A DNA stretch of 64,000 bases from Sphingobacteriales bacterium 44-61 (lineage in GTDB: Bacteria; Bacteroidota; Bacteroidia; Chitinophagales; Chitinophagaceae), in assembly GCA_001898405.1 (NCBI GenBank), contig MKTW01000001.1:310001-374000 (forward strand), read 5' to 3'. Under the pieces are notes generated by a model. It had not been told where the DNA came from. It was given only the letters and a program-made list of their open reading frames with translations, and searched no databases. This document shows positions 12,864-22,700 of this stretch, in pieces (the first letter of the stretch is position 1; each line of letters opens with the position of its first letter). Position numbers and translations under genes: made by a program.

Positions 12864-15494
12864 ATGAAGCGTTTTTTACTGATACTAAGCTGTTTTTTCT
12901 TCTCCAAAACCTTACTGGCTGAGCATATCACCGGAGGTGAAATGTATTATATCTACAATGGGTTCAGTAATGGTACCCATAATTACAGTGTTACGCTTAA
13001 ACTTTACCGGGATTGTTTCTCTGCCGGTGCGAAACTGGACCCCAGTGCAGCCATCGCTATTTTCGATAATACGAATGGAAGCATGGTATGGAAACAGTCA
13101 GTTGCCATGGTAGGCGCTCCTACTACCCTTCAATTATCAACTCCCGGTCCCTGTATCACTAATGCGCCACAGGTTTGTTACGAGGTAGGGTTTTACCAGT
13201 TTGATGTCAGCCTTCCGGCCACACCAGGAGGTTATACCATTGCTTACCAGCGTTGCTGCCGGATCAATGGTATCAGTAATGTGGTCAGTTCCGGTAGCTA
13301 TGGTGCTACTTATACTGCCCAGATCCCCGGTACATCCAAAAAAGCTACAGCGCCTGAAAACAACAGTGCCAAGTTCACTGCCCGTGACACAGTTATTGTT
13401 TGCGGCGGTTATCCTTTTACATACAGTTTTGCTGCAGTAGACCCGGATAATACCGATGTATTGCGTTACAGCTTTTGCAGCGCTTATGAAGGTGGCGGCC
13501 AGGACAACAGTCCTCTCGGCGGGCCGAACACGCCAACGCCTAATCCTCCCACTACACCGCCTTATAGCCTGCTTCCCTATACCTTTCCTTTCAATGGCTC
13601 ACAACCATTGGGGCAAAGCGTAACAATTGACCCGAATACCGGCCTGATAACAGGCACATCCCCTCCTGAAGGAATTTATGTAGTCACTGTTTGCGTGGAA
13701 GAGATCCGCGATGGCGTGGTGATTGCTACCCAACGTAAAGACCTGCAGATAAAAGCCGGAGGTTGCGATATCGCCAAATCATTGCTTGACCCTGTGTATA
13801 CTTCCTGCGATGGTTTTACCATGAATTTCAGCAATAAGTTCAGCAGCCCGCTGATCAGCACTTATTACTGGGAGTTTGGCGACCCGGGCTCACCTGATAA
13901 TACTTCCACGCTTGCCACACCTACACATACATTTTCAGCAGCAGGCGACTACACCATCAAACTGGTGACCAACCGTAACCAGGATTGCTCTGATTCCACA
14001 ACGGCCATCGTTCGTGTTTGGCCCGGATTTTTCCCTGCATTCAATATGTCCGGCATCTGTATCAATAATCCCGTTGTATTTTCCGATGCCACCACCACCA
14101 ATTATGGCGTGGTAGATAGCTGGACCTGGAATTTTGGAGATGAAACAACAATAGCAGATACATCACATAAACAGGATACCAGTTGGAAATACAGTTCCAT
14201 CGGGCCGAAAGAAGTAATATTCACCGTTACCAACAGCAAGGGTTGTCTCAAAACGATCAAGGATACTGTGACGATTATTGATAAGCCTCCTATTACGCTG
14301 GCCTTCAGAGACACACTGATCTGTGTCCCGGATGCAGTGCAATTACAAGCCTCGGGCACAGGTGTGTTCAGTTGGACGCCAACGACAAATATGGTGAACA
14401 GCAACACGGCCACACCAACCGTTAATCCTACCACCACTACCGTATACAACGTTCAGTTGGATGAGCAGGGATGTATCAATACCGATTCTGTAAAAATCCG
14501 TGTGGTTGATTTTGTAACACTGAATGAAATGCCAGACACTACGATCTGCCGGACAGATCCTGCGCAATTGCATATTGAAAGTGACGGTTTGAGGTTTCAA
14601 TGGACACCCGCTGCTTCAGTGGATAACCCTACCATACAAAACCCGATCGCCACGGCAGGTACCACCACTCTCTATACTGTGGTAGCAACAATTGGCTCTT
14701 GTTCTGCTACCAGGAGCATACAGGTCAACTCCGTGCCTTATCCGCTGGTCAATGCCGGACCCGATACAACTATTTGTTACAACACACCGGCCTACCTGCA
14801 TGGGATGCATGATGGAAACGCTTTCAGTTGGTCGCCTGTCAGTTCACTGATCAATTCAAATACACTTAATCCTGTCGCTTATCCGGCCCGGACAGCCTCT
14901 TACATACTGACATCTACTGATATCAAGGGTTGTCCTAAACCAAGCTATGATACGGTAGTAGTAACGGTGCTCCCTAAGATCGTTCCATTTGCAGGCAACG
15001 ATACGCTGGTAGTAGTGGGGCAGCCATTACAATTGAATGCAGAAGGAGGGGTGAGTTATATATGGACACCGTCAACCGGATTGAATAATCCATCAATCAA
15101 GAATCCCATAGCAACTTACGGTGCTGAGGTGGACAGCATCCAATATGTTGTGGAAGTCTTTAATGAAATTGGCTGCTCTGATACAGATACAATGACAGTG
15201 GTCGTGTTCAAAACGAACCCATATGTATTTGTGCCATCAGGCTTCACACCTAACGGAGATGGGAAAAATGATGTGCTGCGCCCTGTTGCTGTTGGCGTTA
15301 AGCAGATCAATTATTTCCGCCTTTACAATCGCTGGGGCCAGCTTGTATTCAGTACCACTACGAATGGTCATGGCTGGGATGGCCGCCTCGGCGGTGTGCC
15401 GCAAGCAACTAATGTATATGTCTGGATGGTAGAAGCTGAAGATTATACTGGTAAGAAGATCTTCCTGAAAGGGACTACTACGCTTATCCGTTGA
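12864..15494 (+). CDS. PKD-domain T9SS type B cargo protein
   Basis: 876 residues from the ATG at 12864, which starts directly at the signal peptide (KRFLLILSCFFFSKTLLA); an ATG at 12849 adds five residues. The mature N-terminus, EHITGGEMYYIYNG, is typical of gliding-motility surface proteins. It is followed by PKD-like domains (YYWEFGDPGS, WTWNFGDET), then repeated immunoglobulin-like units with the pattern DTTIC-x-TDP and FSWTP/NPIA, and the type B sorting domain at the end (NGDGKNDVL, YNRWGQLVF, GWDGRLGG, NVYVWMVEA, GTTTLIR). It is exported by the T9SS, for which sprA lies 4 kb away. Probable adhesin or motility-associated protein; ligand unknown. Confidence 0.9.
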   Translation: MKRFLLILSCFFFSKTLLAEHITGGEMYYIYNGFSNGTHNYSVTLKLYRDCFSAGAKLDPSAAIAIFDNTNGSMVWKQSVAMVGAPTTLQLSTPGPCITNAPQVCYEVGFYQFDVSLPATPGGYTIAYQRCCRINGISNVVSSGSYGATYTAQIPGTSKKATAPENNSAKFTARDTVIVCGGYPFTYSFAAVDPDNTDVLRYSFCSAYEGGGQDNSPLGGPNTPTPNPPTTPPYSLLPYTFPFNGSQPLGQSVTIDPNTGLITGTSPPEGIYVVTVCVEEIRDGVVIATQRKDLQIKAGGCDIAKSLLDPVYTSCDGFTMNFSNKFSSPLISTYYWEFGDPGSPDNTSTLATPTHTFSAAGDYTIKLVTNRNQDCSDSTTAIVRVWPGFFPAFNMSGICINNPVVFSDATTTNYGVVDSWTWNFGDETTIADTSHKQDTSWKYSSIGPKEVIFTVTNSKGCLKTIKDTVTIIDKPPITLAFRDTLICVPDAVQLQASGTGVFSWTPTTNMVNSNTATPTVNPTTTTVYNVQLDEQGCINTDSVKIRVVDFVTLNEMPDTTICRTDPAQLHIESDGLRFQWTPAASVDNPTIQNPIATAGTTTLYTVVATIGSCSATRSIQVNSVPYPLVNAGPDTTICYNTPAYLHGMHDGNAFSWSPVSSLINSNTLNPVAYPARTASYILTSTDIKGCPKPSYDTVVVTVLPKIVPFAGNDTLVVVGQPLQLNAEGGVSYIWTPSTGLNNPSIKNPIATYGAEVDSIQYVVEVFNEIGCSDTDTMTVVVFKTNPYVFVPSGFTPNGDGKNDVLRPVAVGVKQINYFRLYNRWGQLVFSTTTNGHGWDGRLGGVPQATNVYVWMVEAEDYTGKKIFLKGTTTLIR

Positions 15495-15556
15495 TAGTTG
15501 TTCAAAGGTCAACGAACAGATTAACTATCTTCGCACCCTTAATTACAATTACTCCT

Positions 15557-16315
15557 ATGCCCAAAATTGCCTTTATCACCGGTGCCACATCCGGTTTTGG
15601 AAAAGCCTGTGCAGAAAAATTTGCCGCCAATGGTTATCATCTTATTCTTAATGGCCGCAGGGAAGACAGGCTGAATGAATTGAAAGCAACACTTGAAAAA
15701 GAATTCGCCACACAGGTTATTACCCGCGTTTTCGACGTAAGGGAGCAACAAGCTGTATTCGACGCTGCTTCCTCGCTGCCTGCCGAATGGAAAGCGATCG
15801 ATGTGCTCATAAACAATGCCGGCCTTGCCCTGGGAAGGGATTATTTTGATGAAGCGAACCTTGACGACTGGAATATAATGGTAGACACCAACGTGAAGGG
15901 TTTTATGTATGTAGCCAAAGCTGTATCGCAACTGATGGCTGCCCGCAAGCAAGGGCATATTATCAACATGGGCTCTGTGGCTGGCAAGGAAGTGTATGAA
16001 AAAGGAAATGTGTATTGCGCTACAAAACACGCTGTGGAAGCTATGAGCCATGCTATGCGCATCGACTTGCTTAGGCACAACATTAAGGTAACAGCCATTC
16101 ACCCTGGTGCTGCCGAAACAGAATTTTCCATGGTCCGCTTTAAAGGGGATGAAAGCACGGCCAAAAGTGTGTATAGCGGCATTGAGGCGCTTACAGCAGA
16201 AGATGTGGCAGAAGTGATCTTTTATTGTACTACCCTGCCGCCCCACGTCTGCATAAATGATCTCGTGATCACCTGCACCCAACAGGCAGACGGCATTTAC
16301 ATGTATCGGCATTAG
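15557..16315 (+). CDS. Short-chain dehydrogenase/reductase (YdfG-like)
   Basis: 252 residues. The Rossmann cofactor loop is ITGATSGFG (residues 7-15), followed by NNAG, the catalytic Ser in NMGSVAGKE and YCATK with the catalytic Tyr and Lys. The C-terminal IHPGAAETEFSMVRF and VCINDLVITCT resemble the YdfG/serine-dehydrogenase-like subgroup that uses NADP+ on hydroxy acids; the exact substrate is uncertain. The ATG at 15557 gives the family N-terminus; an upstream in-frame start would add 22 unrelated residues. A TATCTTCG sequence 26 bp upstream is a plausible -7 box. Confidence 0.9.
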   Translation: MPKIAFITGATSGFGKACAEKFAANGYHLILNGRREDRLNELKATLEKEFATQVITRVFDVREQQAVFDAASSLPAEWKAIDVLINNAGLALGRDYFDEANLDDWNIMVDTNVKGFMYVAKAVSQLMAARKQGHIINMGSVAGKEVYEKGNVYCATKHAVEAMSHAMRIDLLRHNIKVTAIHPGAAETEFSMVRFKGDESTAKSVYSGIEALTAEDVAEVIFYCTTLPPHVCINDLVITCTQQADGIYMYRH

Positions 16316-16387
16316 CCCTGCAAAAACCTGCAAATATGGCCATTATACCCTAAAAAATCCGTACTTAAGGGTATTTGTGTAGCGGTT

Positions 16388-16395
16388 TATTTTTG
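16388..16395 (+). promoter_or_regulatory. -7 box of the small secreted protein gene
   Basis: TATTTTTG matches TAnnTTTG, 35 bp before the ATG at 16431. No -33 element at the expected spacing. Confidence 0.4.
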
Positions 16396-16430
16396 TAGTT
16401 TTGTTCAATCCAAATCCAGACTTACCTTTT

Positions 16431-16901
16431 ATGAAGAACTTTCTTTTATTCCTGCCTATGTTGTTCCTGCTGCAGTTCAATGCAGCGGGTCAGGATGTTA
16501 TCCGGCTCCAGTCCTGCAACGACACAATGATCTCCCGCCAGGTAGACAGCCTCAAACAGCTTTTTCAAAAAGACGGACTGCAATTATTAAAAGAAGCTTC
16601 CATTACCATGGAAAGCGAATATGAAATGCCTGTGGTTGTTCCGCTTAACAAAGGCACCTGGTACCAGTTCGTATTTATTGGTGATTATAGCTCCAGGCTG
16701 TATGAAGTGCGGATGTTCGACTGGAATGAAAAACAGGTGATCTTTCAGCAAAAAAGATGGGGTGATATAGATGGTAATATTATCTCCTATGGCTACACGC
16801 CTGAGCAATCAGAATTCTATATGATGAAACCGGTGCAGGTAAACAAGAAGAAAAAGAAAAACCTGTGCGGGTATGTAATGCTTTTCAAAAAAGTGAACTG
16901 A
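16431..16901 (+). CDS. Small secreted protein, unknown function
   Basis: 156 residues. The first 20 (KNFLLFLPMLFLLQFNAAGQ) form a signal peptide with cleavage after Ala-Gly or Gly-Gln, and no lipobox. The mature part has a segment KGTWYQFVFIGDYSSRLYEVRMFDWNEKQV, typical of a beta-rich periplasmic domain, and a Lys-rich stretch near the C-terminus. I do not recognise a family. It converges with the dehydrogenase gene at 16906 with a four-base gap. Confidence 0.7.
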   Translation: MKNFLLFLPMLFLLQFNAAGQDVIRLQSCNDTMISRQVDSLKQLFQKDGLQLLKEASITMESEYEMPVVVPLNKGTWYQFVFIGDYSSRLYEVRMFDWNEKQVIFQQKRWGDIDGNIISYGYTPEQSEFYMMKPVQVNKKKKKNLCGYVMLFKKVN

Positions 16902-16905
16902 TCTC

Positions 16906-18183
16906 TTACCCCTTACCGATACCGATATAAGTGATCCCTGCTGATTCCACTTCTTCCTTCAGCAAAGCATTCCTTCCATCTACCATATAGCGGACGCCAT
17001 TGGCTGCCATTTTATTAAAATCAAGCTGCCTGTATTGCTTATGCATAGTGGTTAAGAAAACGGTTTCCACCTTTGCCGTGTCCGGGTCTGCAGGTACAAA
17101 TCCCTTTTCTTTTAATTCTTCTGTGGTGTATTCAGTGTCATGTAATGAAACATCAAACCCTTCTTTCTCTAATACTTTATACAATTGCGAGCCAGGGCTA
17201 TTCGCATCTTCTTTCACATTCGGACGAAAAGACAATCCCAGTATCAATGCTTTTTTTGTTGCCAGTTTTTCTTTGACCAGTGAGAAAGCATAAGCAGCCA
17301 TTGACTCATTGATAGTACGTCCCATGGAAGCCAGGCCAAACTCAAGACCGGCTTCACGGAAATTATCGATCAGGAAATAAGGGTATACAGGTGTGCAATG
17401 TCCGCCAACACCAATACCCGGCTGAAGCAAATGTGCTTCACCATCTGTATTGATCAGTGAAAGCAAACCGGGAAAATCGATGCCTGCTTTGTTTGCAAAC
17501 ATGGCCAGTTGATTCGATAAGGCAATGTTCACGTCCCGGTAGATCATACCAGCCAGCTTCAATAGTTCCGCAGCCTCAATACTGCCCAGGCAATGCAATA
17601 ATTCCTTTTTAAAAAATCCGGTATACAGGTCATAGGCTCTGGCGGTTGCTTCATTAGTGATGCCACCGATTATTTTAGGGATCCGGTCAAGCTGCTCCAG
17701 CATCGTTCCGCTCTTGATCCTTTCAGGGCTATGCACCAGGAGAAAATCAATCCCATGCTTTTTCCCTTTGGCTTCCAGGGCCGGTAGCAGAACAGTACGG
17801 CAATAACCGACAGGTACAGAGGTTTCAACAATGATCAGCAGTTGATCCTTACAATAAGGCGACAGCTGTTGCAGGCTTTCAAGAAAAGGCGTATCGATGG
17901 TTTTCTTTTCTTCGTTTACCAGTAAAGGAAGGGAAAGAATAACTGCCTCTGCATTTTCCATTCCTGAAAAATCACTCCTCAGTTCCAGTTGCCCGTTCTT
18001 ATATGCGCTTGTCAATATTTCTTCTACACCAGGTTCATTTGAAGAGAAAAATGATCGGCTGAAAGCATCTGGCAAACCGGGATCAGTATCCACTGCCACC
18101 ACTTTATATCCGCCATGACGGATCATATTAGCAGATATTGCCTGGCCAATTTTCCCAAAACCGATCACACCGATTTTTTTCAT
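16906..18183 (-). CDS. UDP-sugar 6-dehydrogenase (WbpA/WecC family)
   Basis: 425 residues. Rossmann motif GVIGFGKIGQA at the N-terminus, the central VHSPERIKSG motif, catalytic Cys263 in GVGGHCTPVYP, and the C-terminal GLSFRPNVKEDANSPG domain. These enzymes oxidise the C6 hydroxyl of a UDP sugar to a carboxylate with two NAD+. With WbpD- and WbpB-like genes immediately upstream, UDP-GlcNAc is the likely substrate, as in the pathway to diacetamido-uronic acids; UDP-glucose or UDP-ManNAc cannot be excluded. It is the last gene of the run that begins with ruvA and sprA. A 22-bp gap separates it from the acetyltransferase gene. Confidence 0.88.
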   Translation of the reverse strand: MKKIGVIGFGKIGQAISANMIRHGGYKVVAVDTDPGLPDAFSRSFFSSNEPGVEEILTSAYKNGQLELRSDFSGMENAEAVILSLPLLVNEEKKTIDTPFLESLQQLSPYCKDQLLIIVETSVPVGYCRTVLLPALEAKGKKHGIDFLLVHSPERIKSGTMLEQLDRIPKIIGGITNEATARAYDLYTGFFKKELLHCLGSIEAAELLKLAGMIYRDVNIALSNQLAMFANKAGIDFPGLLSLINTDGEAHLLQPGIGVGGHCTPVYPYFLIDNFREAGLEFGLASMGRTINESMAAYAFSLVKEKLATKKALILGLSFRPNVKEDANSPGSQLYKVLEKEGFDVSLHDTEYTTEELKEKGFVPADPDTAKVETVFLTTMHKQYRQLDFNKMAANGVRYMVDGRNALLKEEVESAGITYIGIGKG

Positions 18184-18205
18184 CCTACCTGTATTAAGTG
18201 AAGCT

Positions 18206-18694
18206 TTATTTAATGATCCTGGCAGGGTTACCTGCTACAGTGGTACTGGCTGCCACATCTTTTGTTACTACAGCACCTGCACCCACAATCGCGTTCTCCC
18301 CTATTGTTATTCCACACAATATCGTTGCATTGCTGCCGATGGAAGCACCTTTTTTTATTTTTGTTTTGACCAGTTGCCAGTCTGCTTCTGTTTGCAATTG
18401 ACCATCTTCACGGGTGGCACGGGGATAAAGATCATTGGTAAACATAACCCCATGACCAATAAAAACATTGTCTTCCAGTTCCACGCCAGTGCAAATAAAC
18501 GAGTGGCTCGATATTTTGCAATTCTTTCCGATCACCACTTCTTTCTGTATTTCTGTAAATGCCCCCACTTTGGAGCCGTCACCGATCGTACATTCATACG
18601 CATTCACAAAACTGAAGATCTGCACATTCTTCCCCACCCTCACATTCCGGAGGTTTTGTGTATTGCTTTGAATGGTCAGTAGTTCCATGCTCAT
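18206..18694 (-). CDS. Left-handed beta-helix N-acetyltransferase (WbpD-like)
   Basis: 162 residues of hexapeptide repeats (for example VRVGKN, IGDGSKVGAF, VVIGKNCKI). The motif VFIGHGVMFTNDLYPRAT contains the catalytic histidine region conserved in WbpD/WlbB enzymes, and AGNPARIIK closes the protein. WbpD acetylates the 3-amino group of UDP-2-acetamido-3-amino-2,3-dideoxy-glucuronate with acetyl-CoA. The ATG overlaps the stop of the upstream oxidoreductase gene by four bases (ATGA), so the two are coupled. The aminotransferase (WbpE) that makes its substrate is not in the window. Confidence 0.87.
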   Translation of the reverse strand: MSMELLTIQSNTQNLRNVRVGKNVQIFSFVNAYECTIGDGSKVGAFTEIQKEVVIGKNCKISSHSFICTGVELEDNVFIGHGVMFTNDLYPRATREDGQLQTEADWQLVKTKIKKGASIGSNATILCGITIGENAIVGAGAVVTKDVAASTTVAGNPARIIK

Positions 18695-19710
18695 TTTATT
18701 TGTACTTCCTGTCCTTTATTTTTTATCGATTGCTGAGATGCTTCCAGTATCTGCACCACACGAAGCCCGGACGCAGCATTGGCCAGCGGTTCTTTCCCGG
18801 TCATAATGGAAGCGATAAAATCTGCTGCCACTCCCGACAGCGCTTCCTGGCTTGAGATCTTCGGAATGCTGACATCGCCTGTACGGTAATCAACCAGTAT
18901 CTGTTTTTTATCTTCTTCGGTTTTCAACTTATAACCCGTATCATAGATCCTTACTTTTTCCGTAGGTTCAAGATCATTATAAATGATCATTTTTTCATCG
19001 CCTCCGATAAGTGTTTGCCGTATTTTAACCGGCGATGTCCAGGAGCAATGAAAATGCGCTATAAAATCCATGTCATAATGAAGGGTCATGTAGGCGATAT
19101 TCTCTATTCCATTACGCGTATGTGAAATGCCTGTGGCATGCACACTTACCGGTTCTTCTTCCATAAGGTATACCAGTATGGAAATATCATGCGCCGCCAG
19201 GTCCCAAAGCACATTGATATCCGGCTGAAACAAACCAAGGTTGATACGCGTGGAATCAAAATAACGCGCTTTGCCGATCACCTTACCGGTGATCAGTTGT
19301 TTTATTTTTTGTACAGCACCAGTATAGAGAAATGTATGGTCTACCATCAGCACAAGCCCTTTCTGCGCAGCAAGCTCAACCAGTTCCTTTGCTTCAGCCA
19401 CAGATGATGTCATGGGCTTTTCCACCAGCACATGCTTTCCTCCCATCAGTGCTTTCTTTGCCAGCGCATAATGGGTCGATACTGGTGTTGCGATCACGAT
19501 AGCATCGATCGCCTTATCTTTTATCACTTCTTCAGCACTGGCGCATATTTCGATGGAGGGATAGTGTTTGGCAAATAATTCACGGCAATCTTCCCGCTGA
19601 TCAGCCACTTTACAAACCCTGCAATGGTCTGCATTAAAGAAATTCCGCACAATATTCTGCCCCCAATAGCCATACCCGATAATGCCAATATGGATGCTTG
19701 CTTTAGCCAT
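18691..19710 (-). CDS. Gfo/Idh/MocA oxidoreductase (WbpB/WlbA-like)
   Basis: 339 residues. N-terminal Rossmann fold IGIIGYGYWGQNIVRNF and the family motif VLVEKPMT (Glu97-Lys98-Pro99), then the DHTFLYTGAV segment and a C-terminal alpha/beta domain with WDLAAHDISIL. WbpB/WlbA oxidises C3 of UDP-GlcNAcA to a 3-keto sugar. Assignment rests on the fold plus the neighbours (WbpD- and WbpA-like). It begins eight bases after the sprA stop codon and overlaps the next gene, so it is almost certainly co-transcribed with sprA. Confidence 0.85.
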   Translation of the reverse strand: MAKASIHIGIIGYGYWGQNIVRNFFNADHCRVCKVADQREDCRELFAKHYPSIEICASAEEVIKDKAIDAIVIATPVSTHYALAKKALMGGKHVLVEKPMTSSVAEAKELVELAAQKGLVLMVDHTFLYTGAVQKIKQLITGKVIGKARYFDSTRINLGLFQPDINVLWDLAAHDISILVYLMEEEPVSVHATGISHTRNGIENIAYMTLHYDMDFIAHFHCSWTSPVKIRQTLIGGDEKMIIYNDLEPTEKVRIYDTGYKLKTEEDKKQILVDYRTGDVSIPKISSQEALSGVAADFIASIMTGKEPLANAASGLRVVQILEASQQSIKNKGQEVQIK

Positions 19711-19718
19711 TCCTTAAA

Positions 19719-22700
19719 TTATTGTGCCAGCGAGATATTCACCTGCAATCCCGCCCTGGTGTTCGTGATAGGGAAAGCATTACTGATCTTCGGAATATTC
19801 CTGTTCTGTTCAAAATAGAATTTCAGGCTTACCCTGTTGTTCAGGATATAATCGATAGAAGGAGCTATGCGTATCACTCGCTGGCCTGAAGTTCCGAAAG
19901 CAGTTCCCTGGTCCAGTTTACTATTGGCCGTAGCATCATCCCGTATGCTGAAATCCAGCTTAAAGGTAATATCATTGTCCAGTTTCATCTTACCGATCTT
20001 CCTGAGCAGCGGTACGCCTTTCTTACGCCAATCGAAACCAAAAGTAAACTCATAAGAACGCGTATCTGCCAGTTGATAATCTATCAGGCTAAGACTGAGC
20101 GTACGGCTCTTACGGTATTCAAAACGGGTTGACAATTGATTGGTAAATGTCATTTCCACACCGATCAGCGGATCAAATTGTTCCTGTATGCTGATATTCG
20201 GTACAAGGAAATAAGGAATAAAGTTGCCTGTCAATGAATCGCGGAACGAAGGATATGATACGCGAAGCGGATCCTGGAACAGCAAAGCCGTATTAAAGCT
20301 GTTCATACTAAGTGTACTATGATAACCATGCCTTATCGTAACATTGGTAAAGATCCTTTCCAGGTCGCCGACACGTGAAAGACCAGAGTAAGTCACTGTC
20401 CAGTTGGGTTTGGGTATAAACCCTGAGAAAGGATTTGAACTAATATTCGGGTTATTATTCTTCACGCCTTTTACGGATGTAGGATTCTTATTCGTATATG
20501 CTGCAATGAATGCCGGTATCACCACATCCTGCGCATAACGTCCATAACCTTCCACATAGCCATCTGCTCCCGGTGTGGGGTTATTAACATAAGGGTTCTC
20601 CAATCCCAATTTCTGAGATAATGCCACACGGTTCGCTTCAAAACGCTTGAAGGTTTCTGACACCACATTCGGATCAAACTTATCAAACAGGGTTTGATAA
20701 GAGATATAGCTGATGGAGAAACTACCTGCAGCATAAGGACTGAGGCGGCTAAGTCCCGCAGTTCCCGTTGCGCTCGTGTCTTTGTACAATTCAGAATACT
20801 GCTTGCTGTATGTTTTGTCGAGGTTCAGATCAATATTAAAGTCCCTGAATGGGCTTACCTGCGCTGTCACATTCAATCGTTGGTTATAACGCTGCTGTAT
20901 CATGGCCGTCACCCGCGGGTCATTGGACAAAAGACCTTTGGCGCCAAAATTATTGATCCAGTTAGTATCCGGCTGATAACCGAAAAGAAATCCTAAGCCC
21001 GGCTGACCGCTTCTTGGGTTAAGCCCCAGCACACGCGTGCTATCCATATAACCTGGTAAAGTGGTACCAAAATCCTGTGTATACTGGATCCCTACCCTTT
21101 TCACAGCAGTTACAAGTCCTGCTACAGTACGCATAGCACCTCCGACCTCCGGCAAGGTTTGTTTGTTCAATTCCTTCAATCTTCTTTTTTCTTCCCTCTC
21201 TTTACGGCGTTGTTCTCTTTTAGCTTTTCTTCTTTGTTTCGGCGTCATTTTCGCCAGTACGGAATCAGGCAGGGCTTGCGACACTTTATTATCAGGGCCT
21301 TCTGTTACAGGTTTAGCTGTTTTGGGTGGTACCGGCGCATTGGTTTTGGGTTTATTCGCTGGTGGCGTCAATGCTGCGCGAAGGAATCTCGATTTACTGT
21401 ACAACTGCTCAAAATTCAATTCTCCATTGATCGTTCTCGTTTGCGTATTCGATAATGTATTGCCCAGGCTTCTCGCCAGCAGGGAAGCTGCCAGCCAGTT
21501 ATAATCAGTTGAATAAGACGCACGCAAAGTAGTCCAGTCGAGGAAAGGAATCTTCTGCATCGGCACATTATACGTAGCAATGAGTTTTTGTGCGTATTGG
21601 GTATTACGCCCGCCTTTAAAGAGATTGGAGCGGACAGAATCTTTTTTGGCATCCGTATCGATACGTCCAAAAGGTTCGTCTACCCGTGCATTGTTTGTTG
21701 CAGTGAAATCAATGGTCAGCGACCGGGTGAGATTCCATTGCAGGATATAATACCGGTCGAACGTGAAATACTTATCATAGGTTTCCGGTATTTTATACGG
21801 ACCTCCTCCTACATTCCGTGGCCTTGTAGCACCAAACTGCCGGAATATGTCTGCACGGAACGATAACTGTGAAGGCACATAGTTAAAATTGAAGTCCCTG
21901 ATCAACGACCACCATTTCGATTTGGATTTGATAACGCCTTTGAACGGTTCTATATATTTTGGTTGCGGAGCATAGTTATATCCGATCACCCCGCGTGTTC
22001 TCTTCATCTCATAGTTTTCTATCAGCGGGTTGTGTTGTTGTGTATAGATATATGAATAACTGAAATCGACATTGGTCAGGCTCCATATCTTGGGCCGCTT
22101 ACCGTCGGTCTTCAGTTTTTTTACATTGGTAAAATTGAGGGTCTTAATGGTAGTGATGTCCTGCGCATCATTCTTGATCGAGTCGGCCATATGACCGCTG
22201 GTGGCTGCATCCAGCTTATCCTTCAATTTAATGTCCAGGTCATACGGATCATACTCCGGCGTGCTGGAGATGCGGCTGATGCCTGCATATACCGGTATTT
22301 GTATACCCAGTTTTTTAGGTAAAAGCTTACCTGCATCAATATTGGCTGAAACATCGAATGTGCGTACATCTTCCCGGCTCCGTTCATTCACTCTTTGCTC
22401 CAGGGTACCAAAGCCCCGGCTCTTGGCTGTACCGGCTACCGTGATACTTCCCAGATCAGCCAGTTTTAAATCCACACGGCCCAATGCTGCCCACCCGCCT
22501 TTTTCATCCATATTGGAGAAACGAAGTTCATTGAACCAGATTTCGGCAGAGACCGGGTTCTTGGTACTGTTCTCGACAGACAGCAACATACTTCTTACTT
22601 CACCGAGATTAGGATTACCGATCAGTGCATAGGTCCGTCCATTATCCAGTTTTTCCGAATAATATTGCGATGGTGAAATGCCTGATTGATTCCGTCGCAG

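Noticed and set aside
15539-16333. Minus-strand 264-codon frame over the SDR gene
   Set aside because: The plus strand has complete SDR motifs; the antisense frame shows none.
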